Assembly (NCBI RefSeq): GCF_027625935.1
Contig: NZ_CP115300.1
Coordinates: 4,960,001 to 5,024,000 of the forward strand
Length of the DNA: 64,000 bases
From: Streptomyces camelliae
GTDB taxonomy: Bacteria > Actinomycetota > Actinomycetes > Streptomycetales > Streptomycetaceae
Direction: 5' to 3'
Shown: positions 9,164 through 17,278 of the stretch, in pieces
Numbering within the stretch: the stretch's first letter is position 1
Layout of the letters: the number at the start of each line of letters is the position of its first letter
The notes under the pieces: model-generated
The model's input: only the letters and a program-made list of their open reading frames with translations
Databases searched by the model: none
Told to the model about the DNA's origin: nothing
Position numbers and translations under genes: made by a program

Positions 9164-10009
9164 TTACTTGCCGGAGCCGAGCTCGATCGGCACGCCGACG
9201 AGGGAGCCGTACTCGGTCCAGGAGCCGTCGTAGTTCTTGACGTTCTGGACGCCGAGCAGCTCGTGCAGCACGAACCAGGTCAGGGCCGAGCGCTCACCGA
9301 TGCGGCAGTAGGCGATCGTGTCCTTGGCGAGGTCGACGTTCTCGTCGGCGTAGAGCTCCTTGAGCTCCTCGTCCGACTTGAAGGTGCCGTCGTCGTTGGC
9401 GTTCTTGGACCACGGGATGTTCTTGGCGCTGGGCACGTGGCCGGGGCGCTGCGACTGCTCCTGCGGCAGGTGGGCCGGGGCGAGCAGCTTGCCGCTGAAC
9501 TCGTCGGGGGAGCGCACGTCGACCAGGTTGTGGCTGCCGATCGCGGCGACGACGTCGTCACGGAAGGCGCGGATCGAGGCGTCCTGCGGCTTGGCCTTGT
9601 ACTCCGTCTTGGCGCGCTCGGGGACCTCGTCGCCGGGGACCAGCTCGCGGGCGTCCAGCTCCCACTTCTTGCGGCCGCCGTCGAGCAGCTTGACGTTCTC
9701 GTGGCCGTACAGCTTGAAGTACCAGTAGGCGTACGACGCGAACCAGTTGTTGTTGCCGCCGTAGAGGATCACCAGCGTGTCGTTGGCGATGCCCTTCTCC
9801 GACAGCAGCTTCTCGAAGCCGGCCTGGTCGACGAAGTCGCGGCGGACCGGGTCCTGGAGGTCCTTGGTCCAGTCGATGCGGATCGCGTTCTTGATGTGGT
9901 TCTTCTCGTAGGCGGACGTGTCCTCGTCCACCTCCACGAGGGCGATGTTCGGGTTGTCCAGGTTCGCCTGGACCCAGTCGGCGTCTACGAGGACGTCGCT
10001 GCGGCTCAT
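9164..10009 (-). CDS. Thiosulfate sulfurtransferase (rhodanese)
   Basis: A 281-residue two-domain rhodanese. The N-terminal domain is inactive and structural; the C-terminal domain carries the active-site loop CRIGERS with Cys at about 235, which accepts the sulfane sulfur. The conserved DVRSPDEFSG motif starts the catalytic domain. The CRxGxR loop identifies a thiosulfate rather than a mercaptopyruvate sulfurtransferase. It heads an operon with DUF1416. The cysteine-containing leader peptide 133 bp upstream implies control by cysteine supply. Confidence 0.95.
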   Translation of the reverse strand: MSRSDVLVDADWVQANLDNPNIALVEVDEDTSAYEKNHIKNAIRIDWTKDLQDPVRRDFVDQAGFEKLLSEKGIANDTLVILYGGNNNWFASYAYWYFKLYGHENVKLLDGGRKKWELDARELVPGDEVPERAKTEYKAKPQDASIRAFRDDVVAAIGSHNLVDVRSPDEFSGKLLAPAHLPQEQSQRPGHVPSAKNIPWSKNANDDGTFKSDEELKELYADENVDLAKDTIAYCRIGERSALTWFVLHELLGVQNVKNYDGSWTEYGSLVGVPIELGSGK

Positions 10010-10141
10010 GCTCTTTCTCCTCCGGGGCAGTCGCGGCGGGGCGTGCAGAAGTGGCGGGGGTGCGCGCTCGACGGTGCGGGCGGCGCACGGGTGCCCTTAC
10101 CAGCAGGGCGGCTGAGGGATGCGGAAGCGCTCGGCTTCCAC

Positions 10142-10222
10142 TCAGAAGGGGCGACAGAGCATGGCGGCAACGCGGCACAGGTCCACTGCCCGCCGCTTGG
10201 TGAGATCCGCCTGTCGCCTCAT
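10142..10222 (-). CDS. Cysteine-containing leader peptide of the sulfurtransferase operon
   Basis: A 26-codon frame MRRQADLTKRRAVDL-CRV..., ending in MLCRPF, with cysteines at codons 16 and 23. It matches the type of putative leader peptide (RRAVDLCRVAAMLC) that precedes sulfur-metabolism genes in Streptomyces. It lies 133 bp before the sulfurtransferase start on the same strand. Ribosome stalling at the Cys codons when Cys-tRNA is short would be the expected mechanism, by analogy with Cys uORFs upstream of sulfur genes in mycobacteria; here it is inferred. Confidence 0.8.
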   Translation of the reverse strand: MRRQADLTKRRAVDLCRVAAMLCRPF

Positions 10223-10421
10223 GGCCCCGATCGTAGGGACGTACGGCCGGGCGTGTCACCGGTGTGTCATATGACGAGACGCGATCGTCCGAATGATGGG
10301 ACGTGCATCGCGCCCGGGGCAGGCTCGCGCGGCCTCCGGGCGCCCGTGTGGGTGATGGCATCTACGGTACGGACGTCACCGTCTCGCCAGTCGGACGAGG
10401 GGGCGTCCACCGCGAGTGTCC

Positions 10422-11165
10422 CTACCCCGCCAGCTTGACGTCCGAACCCTTGACCAGGATCTCCACACCGTTCGGCGCGGCCTGCACCTTGTCCAGCTTG
10501 ATGCCGCCGGGCAGCTGGTTGATGGCCTGCTGGAAGTCGGTGATCTGGCGGACGCGGTTCTCGGCGACGGAGATGGCGGCCAGCTTGGGCAGGGAGTCGG
10601 CGTGGACCTCGACCTTGTTGTCCACGACGGTCACCGAGCTGAGCACGGACGTCGTCTGGTCGACCGGGATGGACAGGAACGAGCCCGTCACATGGACCGC
10701 GACCTTGATCTTGCCGTTGCCGCCGTCGGACAGACCCACGACCCGGGCCTGGAGCCCCGGGGCGACCTCGGTCGGCTCGGACTTGGCGGTCTTCAGCAGC
10801 TCGGCGTAGGAGATGGTCGCGGTACCGGTGGCGCTGTCGGCGGTGGCGGAGCTGTAGTCGCCGGAGAAGGAGACGCCCTTCATGTCGGCCTTCAGATCGT
10901 CGATCCGGATCGTCTTGCCGGCGGTCCCCGTGGTGGCGTTGTAGTTCTTGATCCCCACCTCGACGTCGTCCAGCGACCCGCCCGCGACCTGCGTGAGGAA
11001 CGGGAACCCCTTGATGCTGACGTCGGGCGTCGAGGCCAGGTTCTCCGTCGACTTCAGCTTGTCGGCGGCCTGCCCCTCGGCGAAGTGCACGGCGACCCGG
11101 TCCGCGATCACGAACAGCCCGCCCAGGATGACGACGAGGATCAGGATTATTCGCAGGGCGCGCAT
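10422..11165 (-). CDS. LmeA-like (DUF2993) envelope lipid-binding protein
   Basis: A 247-residue protein with one N-terminal membrane anchor (ALRIILILVVILGGLFVIAD, residues 3-22) and a DUF2993 domain. In mycobacteria the family member LmeA binds phospholipid and supports lipomannan elongation. Recognisable features are the amphipathic helix after the anchor (AVHFAEGQAADKLK) and the segment VSIKGFPFLTQVAGGSLDDV. ATG 11165 is chosen over an upstream start because GGGGGAACC precedes it. It is a single gene. The function in Streptomyces is not established. Confidence 0.88.
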   Translation of the reverse strand: MRALRIILILVVILGGLFVIADRVAVHFAEGQAADKLKSTENLASTPDVSIKGFPFLTQVAGGSLDDVEVGIKNYNATTGTAGKTIRIDDLKADMKGVSFSGDYSSATADSATGTATISYAELLKTAKSEPTEVAPGLQARVVGLSDGGNGKIKVAVHVTGSFLSIPVDQTTSVLSSVTVVDNKVEVHADSLPKLAAISVAENRVRQITDFQQAINQLPGGIKLDKVQAAPNGVEILVKGSDVKLAG

Positions 11166-11315
11166 GTGGTGGTTCCCCCGGGGTCGGTGGCGTTCTTCTG
11201 CCATGCGGTACGGCGACGGCGTACGCCACGGTAACCCGGCGGGGCGGGGCGCCGGGGGGATTGTGGATCACCTGTGACAGGGGCCGGGTGGGACCGGCGG
11301 CTACCGGGCCCGCGG

Positions 11316-11510
11316 TTACCGGGCTCGTGTGACGGTCAGCAACACCGGTGTACGGACCCCCAGTCCGGCCGCGAGGTCGGCCATGGTCTCGGCCGGCCGG
11401 CCGACCGCGTCGCACGACCACTCGGCAAGGTCTCCGCGCAGCAGTACGCCATGGAGCGCCGGGCCGTTCCAGAAGACAAGGACAGCCCCCAGAGCGTTCT
11501 TACGCGGCAC
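11316..11510 (-). CDS. Possible small protein, unknown function
   Basis: A 64-residue frame from GTG 11510. Codon third positions are mostly G or C, and the product has a folded appearance (ALGAVLVFWNGPALHGVLLR). The ribosome site is weak (GAGGGAA about 12 bp upstream). It lies between LmeA and the DUF3099 gene. It may be a genuine small gene or chance coding bias; an upstream extension in the same frame has no good start. Confidence 0.4.
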   Translation of the reverse strand: MPRKNALGAVLVFWNGPALHGVLLRGDLAEWSCDAVGRPAETMADLAAGLGVRTPVLLTVTRAR

Positions 11511-11640
11511 GTCAGCGCATTTCCCTCACGTTTCGCCGATGCCGCGAACCTAGATCGCGGCCACCACGGTGAGGAGACGCCGACGGAGTGGAGGGGGCGC
11601 AGGAGGGGTCCGGCCGCATGCTCCGAATTACGCTTGATGT

Positions 11641-11904
11641 ATGTACACGCGGCGGCGTCACATCTACTTCGCCATGATGGGGACGTGCATCGGGCTCTTC
11701 GTCCTGGCCTGGGCAGTCGTCCGCATCTGGTCGATCCCCGCGGCCGTCGCCCTGTGCATCGTGGCCATGCTGATCCCTCCGGTCGCCGCGATGATCGCCA
11801 ACCGGCGGGGGCCGGAGGACCGCTGGTGGGACGATCCGTCCGGCGACCCGCAGTCCGACGAGTGGTGGGACGAGCTGGACGGCAAGAAGCCCCCCAGGCG
11901 GTGA
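11641..11904 (+). CDS. DUF3099 small membrane protein
   Basis: An 87-residue protein beginning MYTRRRHIYFAMMGTCIGLF. Two membrane helices (about 8-28 and 32-50) are joined by a short loop and followed by an acidic, Trp-rich tail (DRWWDDPSGD, DEWWDELDG) and a basic end. This arrangement fits the actinobacterial DUF3099 family. The ribosome site is weak, so a leaderless or short-leader mRNA is likely. Function unknown. Confidence 0.85.
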   Translation: MYTRRRHIYFAMMGTCIGLFVLAWAVVRIWSIPAAVALCIVAMLIPPVAAMIANRRGPEDRWWDDPSGDPQSDEWWDELDGKKPPRR

Positions 11905-12064
11905 GCGGTCCGCCGGCAGTGCCGCGATACGCCGCCGGTCGGCGGCTGCGGGTCCGCCGCGGCTGGTCGCGCGGTTCCTCGCGTCCCTCCGGGGCGCTGC
12001 CGAACCGCACCGGACTTCGCCGAACCCGCTTGGACGCCCCGTCCCGCTCCCGGCGGCTCACCCC

Positions 12065-12310
12065 TCATGGGCCGGTGAGCGCGCCCTGAGCGGTGGCCAG
12101 TGCGGCGAGTACGTCCCGGGCGGCCGCGCGGACTGCGGCCTCGGCCGGCCCGGCGGGGGGGCGGTGGCAGGGCGGCGGACGGGTCCGCCTCGATCCCGGC
12201 GGCGAGGGTGCCGAGCATCGCGTGCAGCTCGCGCCGCAGCAGTTCGGTGAACAGCCGCTCCTTCGTCTTGAGGGCAGGCGGTTGCTGCGGATCGTCCGTC
12301 GCGGTGCCGT
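12065..12310 (-). pseudogene. Frameshifted small gene, unknown family
   Basis: Two minus-strand frames join into one plausible protein if one C is removed from the seven-C run at 12155-12161. The upstream part reads ATDDPQQPPALKTKERLF then TELLRRELHAMLGTLAAGIE; the downstream part reads PAEAAVRAAARDVLAALATA and stops at 12065. Both halves have strong third-position GC bias. No ATG, GTG or TTG starts the frame; a GCG sits where a start would fit before TDDPQQ. It is either a decayed gene or a sequencing error in a homopolymer. Divergent from the HIT gene. Confidence 0.45.
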
Positions 12311-12321
12311 AGCCTCGGGCC

Positions 12322-12792
12322 GTGGCCAGGACATGGGCGGATTCGTGGGAAGCGGAATGGTCGGGCGAGGGGTGCGCCAAATGCGCGCAGGGCAGGCCGG
12401 ACGAGGACGAGTGGGGCGTCCGCTGGTACGCCGGTGAGTTCGCCGACGCGTATCTGCTGAAGCGGCCCGCGAGCCCGGGGTACAGCGTGGTGGTGTTCCG
12501 GGGCCGGCACGTACCCGATCCCGCGCTGTTCACCGACGCGGAGGTCACCGGCTACTGGTCGGCGGTCCGGACGGTCGGCGCCGCGATCCATCGCGTTTAC
12601 GCGCCCGCACAGATCAACTACCAGTGCATGAACAACTCCGTGGCGCACGTGCATACCCACGTGCTGCCGCGCTACCTGGATGACCCGGGCCCACGCACCA
12701 TGCTCCCGGACCAGGCATTCGCCACCGCCCGCTCACTCGATCCGGCCGAGCTGCTGGCGCAGCTCGCCCACCTGCAGGCGGCGCTGCGGTAG
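12322..12792 (+). CDS. HIT-family hydrolase
   Basis: A 156-residue histidine triad protein. The active-site triad appears as HVHTHVLPRY (His-x-His-x-His), and an N-terminal Cys-x-x-Cys (CAKC) may bind zinc. HIT proteins cleave nucleoside 5'-phosphoramidates or dinucleoside polyphosphates. The GTG start at 12322 lies just after a TAGCCT -10-like box, which suggests a leaderless transcript. The N-terminus is longer and more acidic (WADSWEAEWSGEGC) than that of ordinary Hint proteins. Confidence 0.88.
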   Translation: MARTWADSWEAEWSGEGCAKCAQGRPDEDEWGVRWYAGEFADAYLLKRPASPGYSVVVFRGRHVPDPALFTDAEVTGYWSAVRTVGAAIHRVYAPAQINYQCMNNSVAHVHTHVLPRYLDDPGPRTMLPDQAFATARSLDPAELLAQLAHLQAALR

Positions 12793-12864
12793 CGTCCGGC
12801 AAGCACGTCGCCGACGAGCCACTCCGCAAGGCCGCGAACAGGGCGAACGTCGCTTGATGCGGCA

Positions 12865-13227
12865 CTAGTAGACGAGGGCCTGGGCGCCGTCCGCCAGCGC
12901 CTCCTGGACGAAGACCTGCGCACCCGCGATCCGCACGCCCTCGATGACGTCCTTCTCGGTGATCTCGCGCCGGGCCGCACACTGCGTGCACAGCGTGATG
13001 CGCCCGGCGGCCAGGATCGCCTCGACCAGATCCGGCAGCGGAGCGGCGTGCGGCAGCTCGAACTCCGCCGCCCGCCCCGGCAGCGCGAACCAGGACGACT
13101 CCCCGGTCAGCCACAGCGAGACCTCGACGCCGCTGGCCACGGCCACCGCCGCCACGGTGAACGCCTGCGAACAGCGCTCGGGCGCGTCGGCCCCGGCCGT
13201 CACCTTGATCACGAGCTTCTTGGTCAT
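12865..13227 (-). CDS. DsrE-like sulfur-relay family protein
   Basis: A 120-residue protein of the DsrE/DsrF-like fold: MTKKLVIKVTAGADAPERC at the N-terminus, then a valine-rich strand-helix core and LCTQCAARREI, with a Cys-x-x-Cys that may carry sulfur or bind metal. Its start ATG overlaps the stop of the previous gene by 4 bp, and that gene overlaps the one before in the same way. This gives a tight three-gene minus-strand operon. The exact role is unknown. Confidence 0.85.
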   Translation of the reverse strand: MTKKLVIKVTAGADAPERCSQAFTVAAVAVASGVEVSLWLTGESSWFALPGRAAEFELPHAAPLPDLVEAILAAGRITLCTQCAARREITEKDVIEGVRIAGAQVFVQEALADGAQALVY

Positions 13228-13490
13228 GAGGGAAGCGTAGCCGCGACGACGACGGTGACGACCAGGGTGACCACGCAGAGGATGGTGAGCGCGCCGCTGA
13301 CGAGGGCTCCGTCGACGGAGCGGGTGCGCCGGTGCCGGTTCTCGTTCCGGTGCCGGGCGCGGGGCCGGGGCTGGTGGTCGGGGTGGAAGGGCGGCAGGGC
13401 GTAGGCGGGCGGGGTGTCGTGTTCGGCCGTCCGTAAGGTCCACCCCTCGTCCCGCCACCGCTTGCACTCCTCGTACGGCAGTCCGCTCAT
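13224..13490 (-). CDS. Small protein with C-terminal membrane helix
   Basis: An 88-residue protein, middle gene of the DsrE operon, overlapping both neighbours by 4 bp. The N-terminus (MSGLPYEECKRWRDEGWT) is polar, the middle is basic and His/Arg-rich, and the last 30 residues form one membrane helix (ALVSGALTILCVVTLVVTVV). This makes a tail-anchored topology likely. I do not recognise the family. Confidence 0.75.
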   Translation of the reverse strand: MSGLPYEECKRWRDEGWTLRTAEHDTPPAYALPPFHPDHQPRPRARHRNENRHRRTRSVDGALVSGALTILCVVTLVVTVVVAATLPS

Positions 13491-13744
13491 GCCCTGTGCT
13501 CCTGTCGCTGGTGCTGCCGCAGCAACACGTTGGCGTCCGTCTCCGCGCTCCGGTCGTACGCCACCCGCGCCGACTCCCGCCGCTCGGCGAGCGTCAGGCA
13601 CGCCGCGCATCCCGGGACGGGGCGGGGCGGCCGGCTCAGGTCCTCGGGGTCCGGCGGCAGCGCCTGCGCGCGCTCGTTGGCGGCCCGGACGTCGGCACGG
13701 AGGCGTACGGGGTCGTACAGCGGGGTGGCCGGATCCGTTCCCAT
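13487..13744 (-). CDS. Small hydrophilic protein heading the DsrE operon
   Basis: An 85-residue charged protein with a Cys-x-x-Cys (GCAACLTLAERRESA) in the middle. The ATG at 13744 is chosen because GAAAGGAG lies 8 bp upstream; a 7-codon longer form lacks such a site. The helical C-terminal half (SAETDANVLLRQHQRQEHR) fits an interaction role. Such small proteins often stand beside DUF397/XRE modules in streptomycetes, as here with the divergent XRE gene. Function unknown. Confidence 0.75.
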   Translation of the reverse strand: MGTDPATPLYDPVRLRADVRAANERAQALPPDPEDLSRPPRPVPGCAACLTLAERRESARVAYDRSAETDANVLLRQHQRQEHRA

Positions 13745-13916
13745 AGGCTTTGCTCCTTTCCTCAATATCTATACGGAATGCGACAGTTGCACTACTCTGC
13801 GTGCACCTGGGCTGGTATTGAGGATGGCCCAGTGCGGAGGCGGAATCGAGCGGAATGGCCGTTAGTGCCGGATCGGCCGTCTAAATTCCACAAGTTCGAC
13901 AGTCGGGGAGGGCGCG

Positions 13917-14756
13917 GTGCCGCAGCGCAGGGCGATCACAGGTCGTAGCCAGGAGCCGAGGGCTCGTTTCGCCGAGGAGTTGCGGTTACTGCGCGCGATG
14001 AAGGGCGTGAGCTTGCGGGCGCTGGCGGATGCGGTGGGCTGGGACGCGTCGCTGTTCGGGAAGATGGAGAAGGGGCAGACGCTCGGGGGACCGGAGGTCG
14101 TAGAGGCGCTGGATCTGTACTACGGCACGGGCGACAAGTTGCTCACGCTGTGGGAGTTGGCGATGGCCGACCAGACGCAGTTCAGGGAGCGGTATCGGCG
14201 GTACATGCTGCTTGAGGCCGAGGCGGTGAGTATGTGGCAGTACTCGCCGGGCATCATGCCTGGCCTGCTGCAAACTCCCGAGTACGCCACCGAGTTGCTC
14301 CAGCAGGGCGGGCTGACGGGTGCTGAGCTGGAGAAGCAGGTGGCAGCCCGTATGGGACGCCGGGAACTGCTGCTGGCGGAGGGCGGGCCGCAGTTCCGCG
14401 CGATCCTCTCCGAGGCGGTGTTGCGCACCCCGCTCCGTGATCCGGAGGCGTGGCGGGTGCAATTGCGCCATCTTCTGGAGATGGGGGAGCGCCCCAATGT
14501 CATCGTCCAGGTGCTGCCGTCGGCGAAGGGGCTGCATGGGCTGACGGACACCGACACCATGTTCCTGCAAGGCCCCGCAGGGACCGTCGCCTGGGTGGAA
14601 ACGGGCTACTCAGGCGAACTGGTCCAAGAAAGTACGGCTGTCCAGCGGCTCCAGCTTCGATACGATCGAGTACGCGATTTGGCCCTAACCCCGGACGAAT
14701 CGCGGGAGTTCATCAAGCGGATGCTGGAGGAAGCGCCATGCGAGCCATCGACCTGA
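13917..14756 (+). CDS. XRE regulator with DUF5753 (Scr1-type)
   Basis: A 279-residue protein. The helix-turn-helix is at about 17-75 (LRAMKGVSLRALADAVGW, DASLFGKMEKG). A DUF5753 domain fills the rest (YSPGIMPGLLQTPEYATELL, VIVQVLPSAKGLHGL). Streptomycetes carry many such regulators paired with a DUF397 protein; WhiJ and the Scr1/Scr2 pair are examples that behave like antitoxin/toxin-type or developmental regulators. The start is GTG 13917. The last 19 bp overlap the DUF397 gene. Confidence 0.92.
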   Translation: MPQRRAITGRSQEPRARFAEELRLLRAMKGVSLRALADAVGWDASLFGKMEKGQTLGGPEVVEALDLYYGTGDKLLTLWELAMADQTQFRERYRRYMLLEAEAVSMWQYSPGIMPGLLQTPEYATELLQQGGLTGAELEKQVAARMGRRELLLAEGGPQFRAILSEAVLRTPLRDPEAWRVQLRHLLEMGERPNVIVQVLPSAKGLHGLTDTDTMFLQGPAGTVAWVETGYSGELVQESTAVQRLQLRYDRVRDLALTPDESREFIKRMLEEAPCEPST

Positions 14757-15016
14757 GCAACGTGACGTGGCGCAAGAGCAGCTACAGCAACCAGGACGGC
14801 GGCGCCTGCGTCGAGGTCTCCGACGATCTCCTGGCCGCGGCCGACTGGCGCAAGAGCAGCTACAGCAACCAGGACGGCGGCAACTGCCTGGAGATCGCCG
14901 ACAACCTCCCCGCCAAGGGCCTCGTCCCCGTCCGCGACAGCAAGGACACCACCCGCACCCCCCTCCTCTTCGGCGCCCCCGCCTGGAAGGCTTTCGTCGA
15001 CGGCGTCAAGGGCTGA
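14738..15016 (+). CDS. DUF397 protein with internally duplicated motif
   Basis: A 92-residue partner of the upstream XRE gene. DUF397 proteins normally carry one WRKSSYSN-type motif. Here it occurs twice (about residues 11-22 and 37-48), and the underlying DNA is identical for at least 35 bp, showing a recent internal duplication of about 80 bp. The usual C-terminal VPVRDSKD and W-x-AF-V-x-G-V elements are present once. The ATG at 14738 lies within the end of the XRE gene, so translation is coupled. Confidence 0.92.
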   Translation: MRAIDLSNVTWRKSSYSNQDGGACVEVSDDLLAAADWRKSSYSNQDGGNCLEIADNLPAKGLVPVRDSKDTTRTPLLFGAPAWKAFVDGVKG

Positions 15017-15113
15017 GCGCCCGGACAGCGCACCTCATACGGAGAGCCAGGCCCCGGCCGCGTAAGCTGGGGCCCGGCTCTGTCGTATGCCCACCCTCGC
15101 TCAAGGAGCACCC

Positions 15114-15212
15114 GTGGAGATCTTCTTCGAAACCCTGCTGGTCCTGGTCTGCGTCGGCGTGCTCGCCTTCGCCGGTCTGGCCGTGAAGAAGCTGTACCAG
15201 GGCCAGCGCTGA
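15114..15212 (+). CDS. 32-residue single-span membrane peptide
   Basis: A short gene starting at GTG 15114 with an ideal AAGGAG site 7 bp upstream. The product MEIFFETLLVLVCVGVLAF continues to a short basic tail KKLYQGQR. One membrane helix (about 5-24) with an acidic outside end and basic inside end predicts N-out/C-in topology. It is 26 bp upstream of the nitrobindin-like gene and probably co-transcribed with it. Family and function unknown to me. Confidence 0.75.
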   Translation: MEIFFETLLVLVCVGVLAFAGLAVKKLYQGQR

Positions 15213-15238
15213 ACCTCGTCTAGGAAAGCTTGCCGATC

Positions 15239-15814
15239 ATGATCGAGATCCCGTCCGACCTGCACAAGGGCCTCGTCCCGCTCGCCTTCCTGCTCGGCAA
15301 CTGGGCCGGCGCGGGCGTGCACGACTTCCCCGGCTCGGAGAAGTGCAACTTCGGGCAGGAGGTCACCTTCAGCCACGACGGCCGGGACTTCCTGGAGTAC
15401 CGCTCCCACACCTGGGTGCTGGACAACGACGGCAACAAGGTCCGCCCCCTGGAGTCGGAGCACGGCTTCTGGCGGATCGACGCCGACCGCAAGGTCGAGG
15501 TCACGATGACCCGCGACGACGGTGTCATCGAGATCTGGTACGGCGAGCTGGCCGACAAGAAGCCGCAGATCGATCTCGTCACGGACGCCGTCGCCCGCAC
15601 GGCCGCCGCCCGGCCGTACAGCGGTGGCAAGCGGCTCTACGGCTACGTCAAGAGCGACCTGATGTGGGTCGGCGAGAAGCAGACCCCCGAGGTCGAGCTG
15701 CGCCCCTACATGTCGGCCCACCTGAAGAAGGTCGTCACGCCGGAGGAAGTCGAGCGCTGGGCCAAGGCCCTCCCGCAGGACATGCCCGACGACGGCATCG
15801 CCTTCTTCAAGTAG
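15239..15814 (+). CDS. Nitrobindin-like / FABP-like heme-domain protein
   Basis: A 191-residue beta-barrel protein of the UPF0678 (nitrobindin) family. The signature GNWAGAGVHDFP (G-x-W-x-G-x-G) is near the N-terminus, and a C-terminal His in MSAHLKKVV could be the heme ligand. Nitrobindins bind ferric heme and isomerise peroxynitrite. The start ATG 15239 is preferred, although an in-frame TTG 9 bp upstream is possible. The Nur gene follows after 16 bp. Confidence 0.9.
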   Translation: MIEIPSDLHKGLVPLAFLLGNWAGAGVHDFPGSEKCNFGQEVTFSHDGRDFLEYRSHTWVLDNDGNKVRPLESEHGFWRIDADRKVEVTMTRDDGVIEIWYGELADKKPQIDLVTDAVARTAAARPYSGGKRLYGYVKSDLMWVGEKQTPEVELRPYMSAHLKKVVTPEEVERWAKALPQDMPDDGIAFFK

Positions 15815-15830
15815 TCCTAGACTCGTCGGT

Positions 15831-16280
15831 GTGGTGAGCACCGACTGGAAGAGTGACCTCAGGCAGCGAGGCTACCGGCTGACGCCGCAGCGGCAGCTTG
15901 TGCTCGAAGCCGTGGACAACCTTGAGCACGCGACCCCCGACGCCATCCTCACGGAAGTGAAGAAGACGGCGTCGGGGGTCAACATTTCCACGGTGTACCG
16001 GACGCTGGAGCTCCTGGAGGAGCTCGGTCTGGTCAGCCACGCCCATCTGGGGCACGGTGCGCCCACCTACCACCTCGCCGACCGGCATCATCATCTGCAC
16101 CTGGTGTGCCGGGACTGCGAGAGGGTGATCGAGGCCGATGTGGACGTGGCCACGGAGTTCACCGCCAAGCTGCGGGCGCAGTTCGGGTTCGACACCGACA
16201 TGAAGCACTTCGCGATCTTCGGCCGGTGCAAGGACTGTTCGCTGAAAGGATCATCGGAGAGTTCGACTACCGCGTCGTAG
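15831..16280 (+). CDS. nur: Nur, nickel-responsive Fur-family repressor
   Basis: A 149-residue Fur-family regulator that in Streptomyces represses nickel uptake genes and sodF and allows sodN expression. The winged helix (GYRLTPQRQLVLEAVDNL) and the metal-site histidines (YHLADRHHHLHLVCRDC) are clear; the second Cys-x-x-Cys (GRCKDCSL) is near the end. The sequence closely matches what I recall of S. coelicolor Nur, including the N-terminus VSTDWKSDLRQRGYR. The GTG start sits just after TAGACT, compatible with a leaderless mRNA. Confidence 0.95.
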   Translation: MVSTDWKSDLRQRGYRLTPQRQLVLEAVDNLEHATPDAILTEVKKTASGVNISTVYRTLELLEELGLVSHAHLGHGAPTYHLADRHHHLHLVCRDCERVIEADVDVATEFTAKLRAQFGFDTDMKHFAIFGRCKDCSLKGSSESSTTAS

Positions 16281-16289
16281 GGTGGCCGT

Positions 16290-17255
16290 ATGAAGAGCCC
16301 TCTGCTGTCCCTGCCCGGCGCCGTTCCCGCCGAGGGCGTGGACGAAGGTGTCGCCGCGCACTACGGCGATCTGTTCCGGGAGCAGCGCGCCCTCGCCGAC
16401 GGCACCGGATTCGTCGACCTGTCCCATCGCGGTGTCATCACCGTCACCGGCGACGACCGGCTGAGCTGGCTGCATCTGCTCCTCACCCAGCACGTCAGCG
16501 AGCTGCCGGTCGGCGAGGCCACCGAGGCGCTGATCCTCTCCGCGCACGGCCACATCGAGCACGCGTTGTACCTGGTCGACGACGGTACGACCGTGTGGGC
16601 GCATGTGGAGCCGGGGACGCGGGAGGCGCTCGTCGCCTACCTGGAGTCGATGAAGTTCTTCTACCGGGTCGAGGTCGCCGACCGGACGGACGACTTCGCC
16701 GTCGTCCACCTTCCCGCCGGGTCCATCGGGGAGGTGCCGGACGGGGTCGTCGTACGGGAGACCCCGTACGGGCGTGATCTGTTCCTGCCGCGCGCCGACC
16801 TGGAGTCCTTCGCCGAGTCGCACGGGCCCGCCGCCGGGATCCTCGCCTACGAGGCGCTGCGCGTCGAGCACCACCGGCCCCGGCTCGGCTTCGAGACCGA
16901 CCACCGGACCATCCCGCACGAGCTGGGCTGGATCGGTACGGCCGTGCATCTGCAGAAGGGCTGCTACCGGGGGCAGGAGACCGTGGCCCGGGTGCAGAAC
17001 CTGGGCAAGCCGCCGCGCCGGCTGGTCTTCCTCCACCTGGACGGGAGTGACGTCCATCTGCCGGTGCCGGGGACCGAGATCCGGCTCGCGGACGAGGGGC
17101 CCGACGGACGCAAGATCGGGTTCGTGACCACGTCCGTCCGGCACCATGAGCTGGGGCCGGTGGCGCTGGCGCTGGTCAAGCGGAACGTGCCCCTCGACGC
17201 GCGGCTGGTCGCCGGGGACACCGCCGCCGCGCAGGAAGTCGTCGTCGAGCCGTAG
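16290..17255 (+). CDS. ygfZ: YgfZ/GcvT-like folate-binding protein
   Basis: A 321-residue aminomethyltransferase-fold protein. The YgfZ signature KGCYRGQE with its conserved Cys is present in the C-terminal half. YgfZ uses tetrahydrofolate and supports repair and maturation of iron-sulfur enzymes. The N-terminal DLSHRGVITVTGDDRLSWLH is typical. It starts 9 bp after nur and may share its transcript. Confidence 0.93.
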   Translation: MKSPLLSLPGAVPAEGVDEGVAAHYGDLFREQRALADGTGFVDLSHRGVITVTGDDRLSWLHLLLTQHVSELPVGEATEALILSAHGHIEHALYLVDDGTTVWAHVEPGTREALVAYLESMKFFYRVEVADRTDDFAVVHLPAGSIGEVPDGVVVRETPYGRDLFLPRADLESFAESHGPAAGILAYEALRVEHHRPRLGFETDHRTIPHELGWIGTAVHLQKGCYRGQETVARVQNLGKPPRRLVFLHLDGSDVHLPVPGTEIRLADEGPDGRKIGFVTTSVRHHELGPVALALVKRNVPLDARLVAGDTAAAQEVVVEP

Positions 17256-17278
17256 GACGCCGTCAGGGAGGGGAGGAT

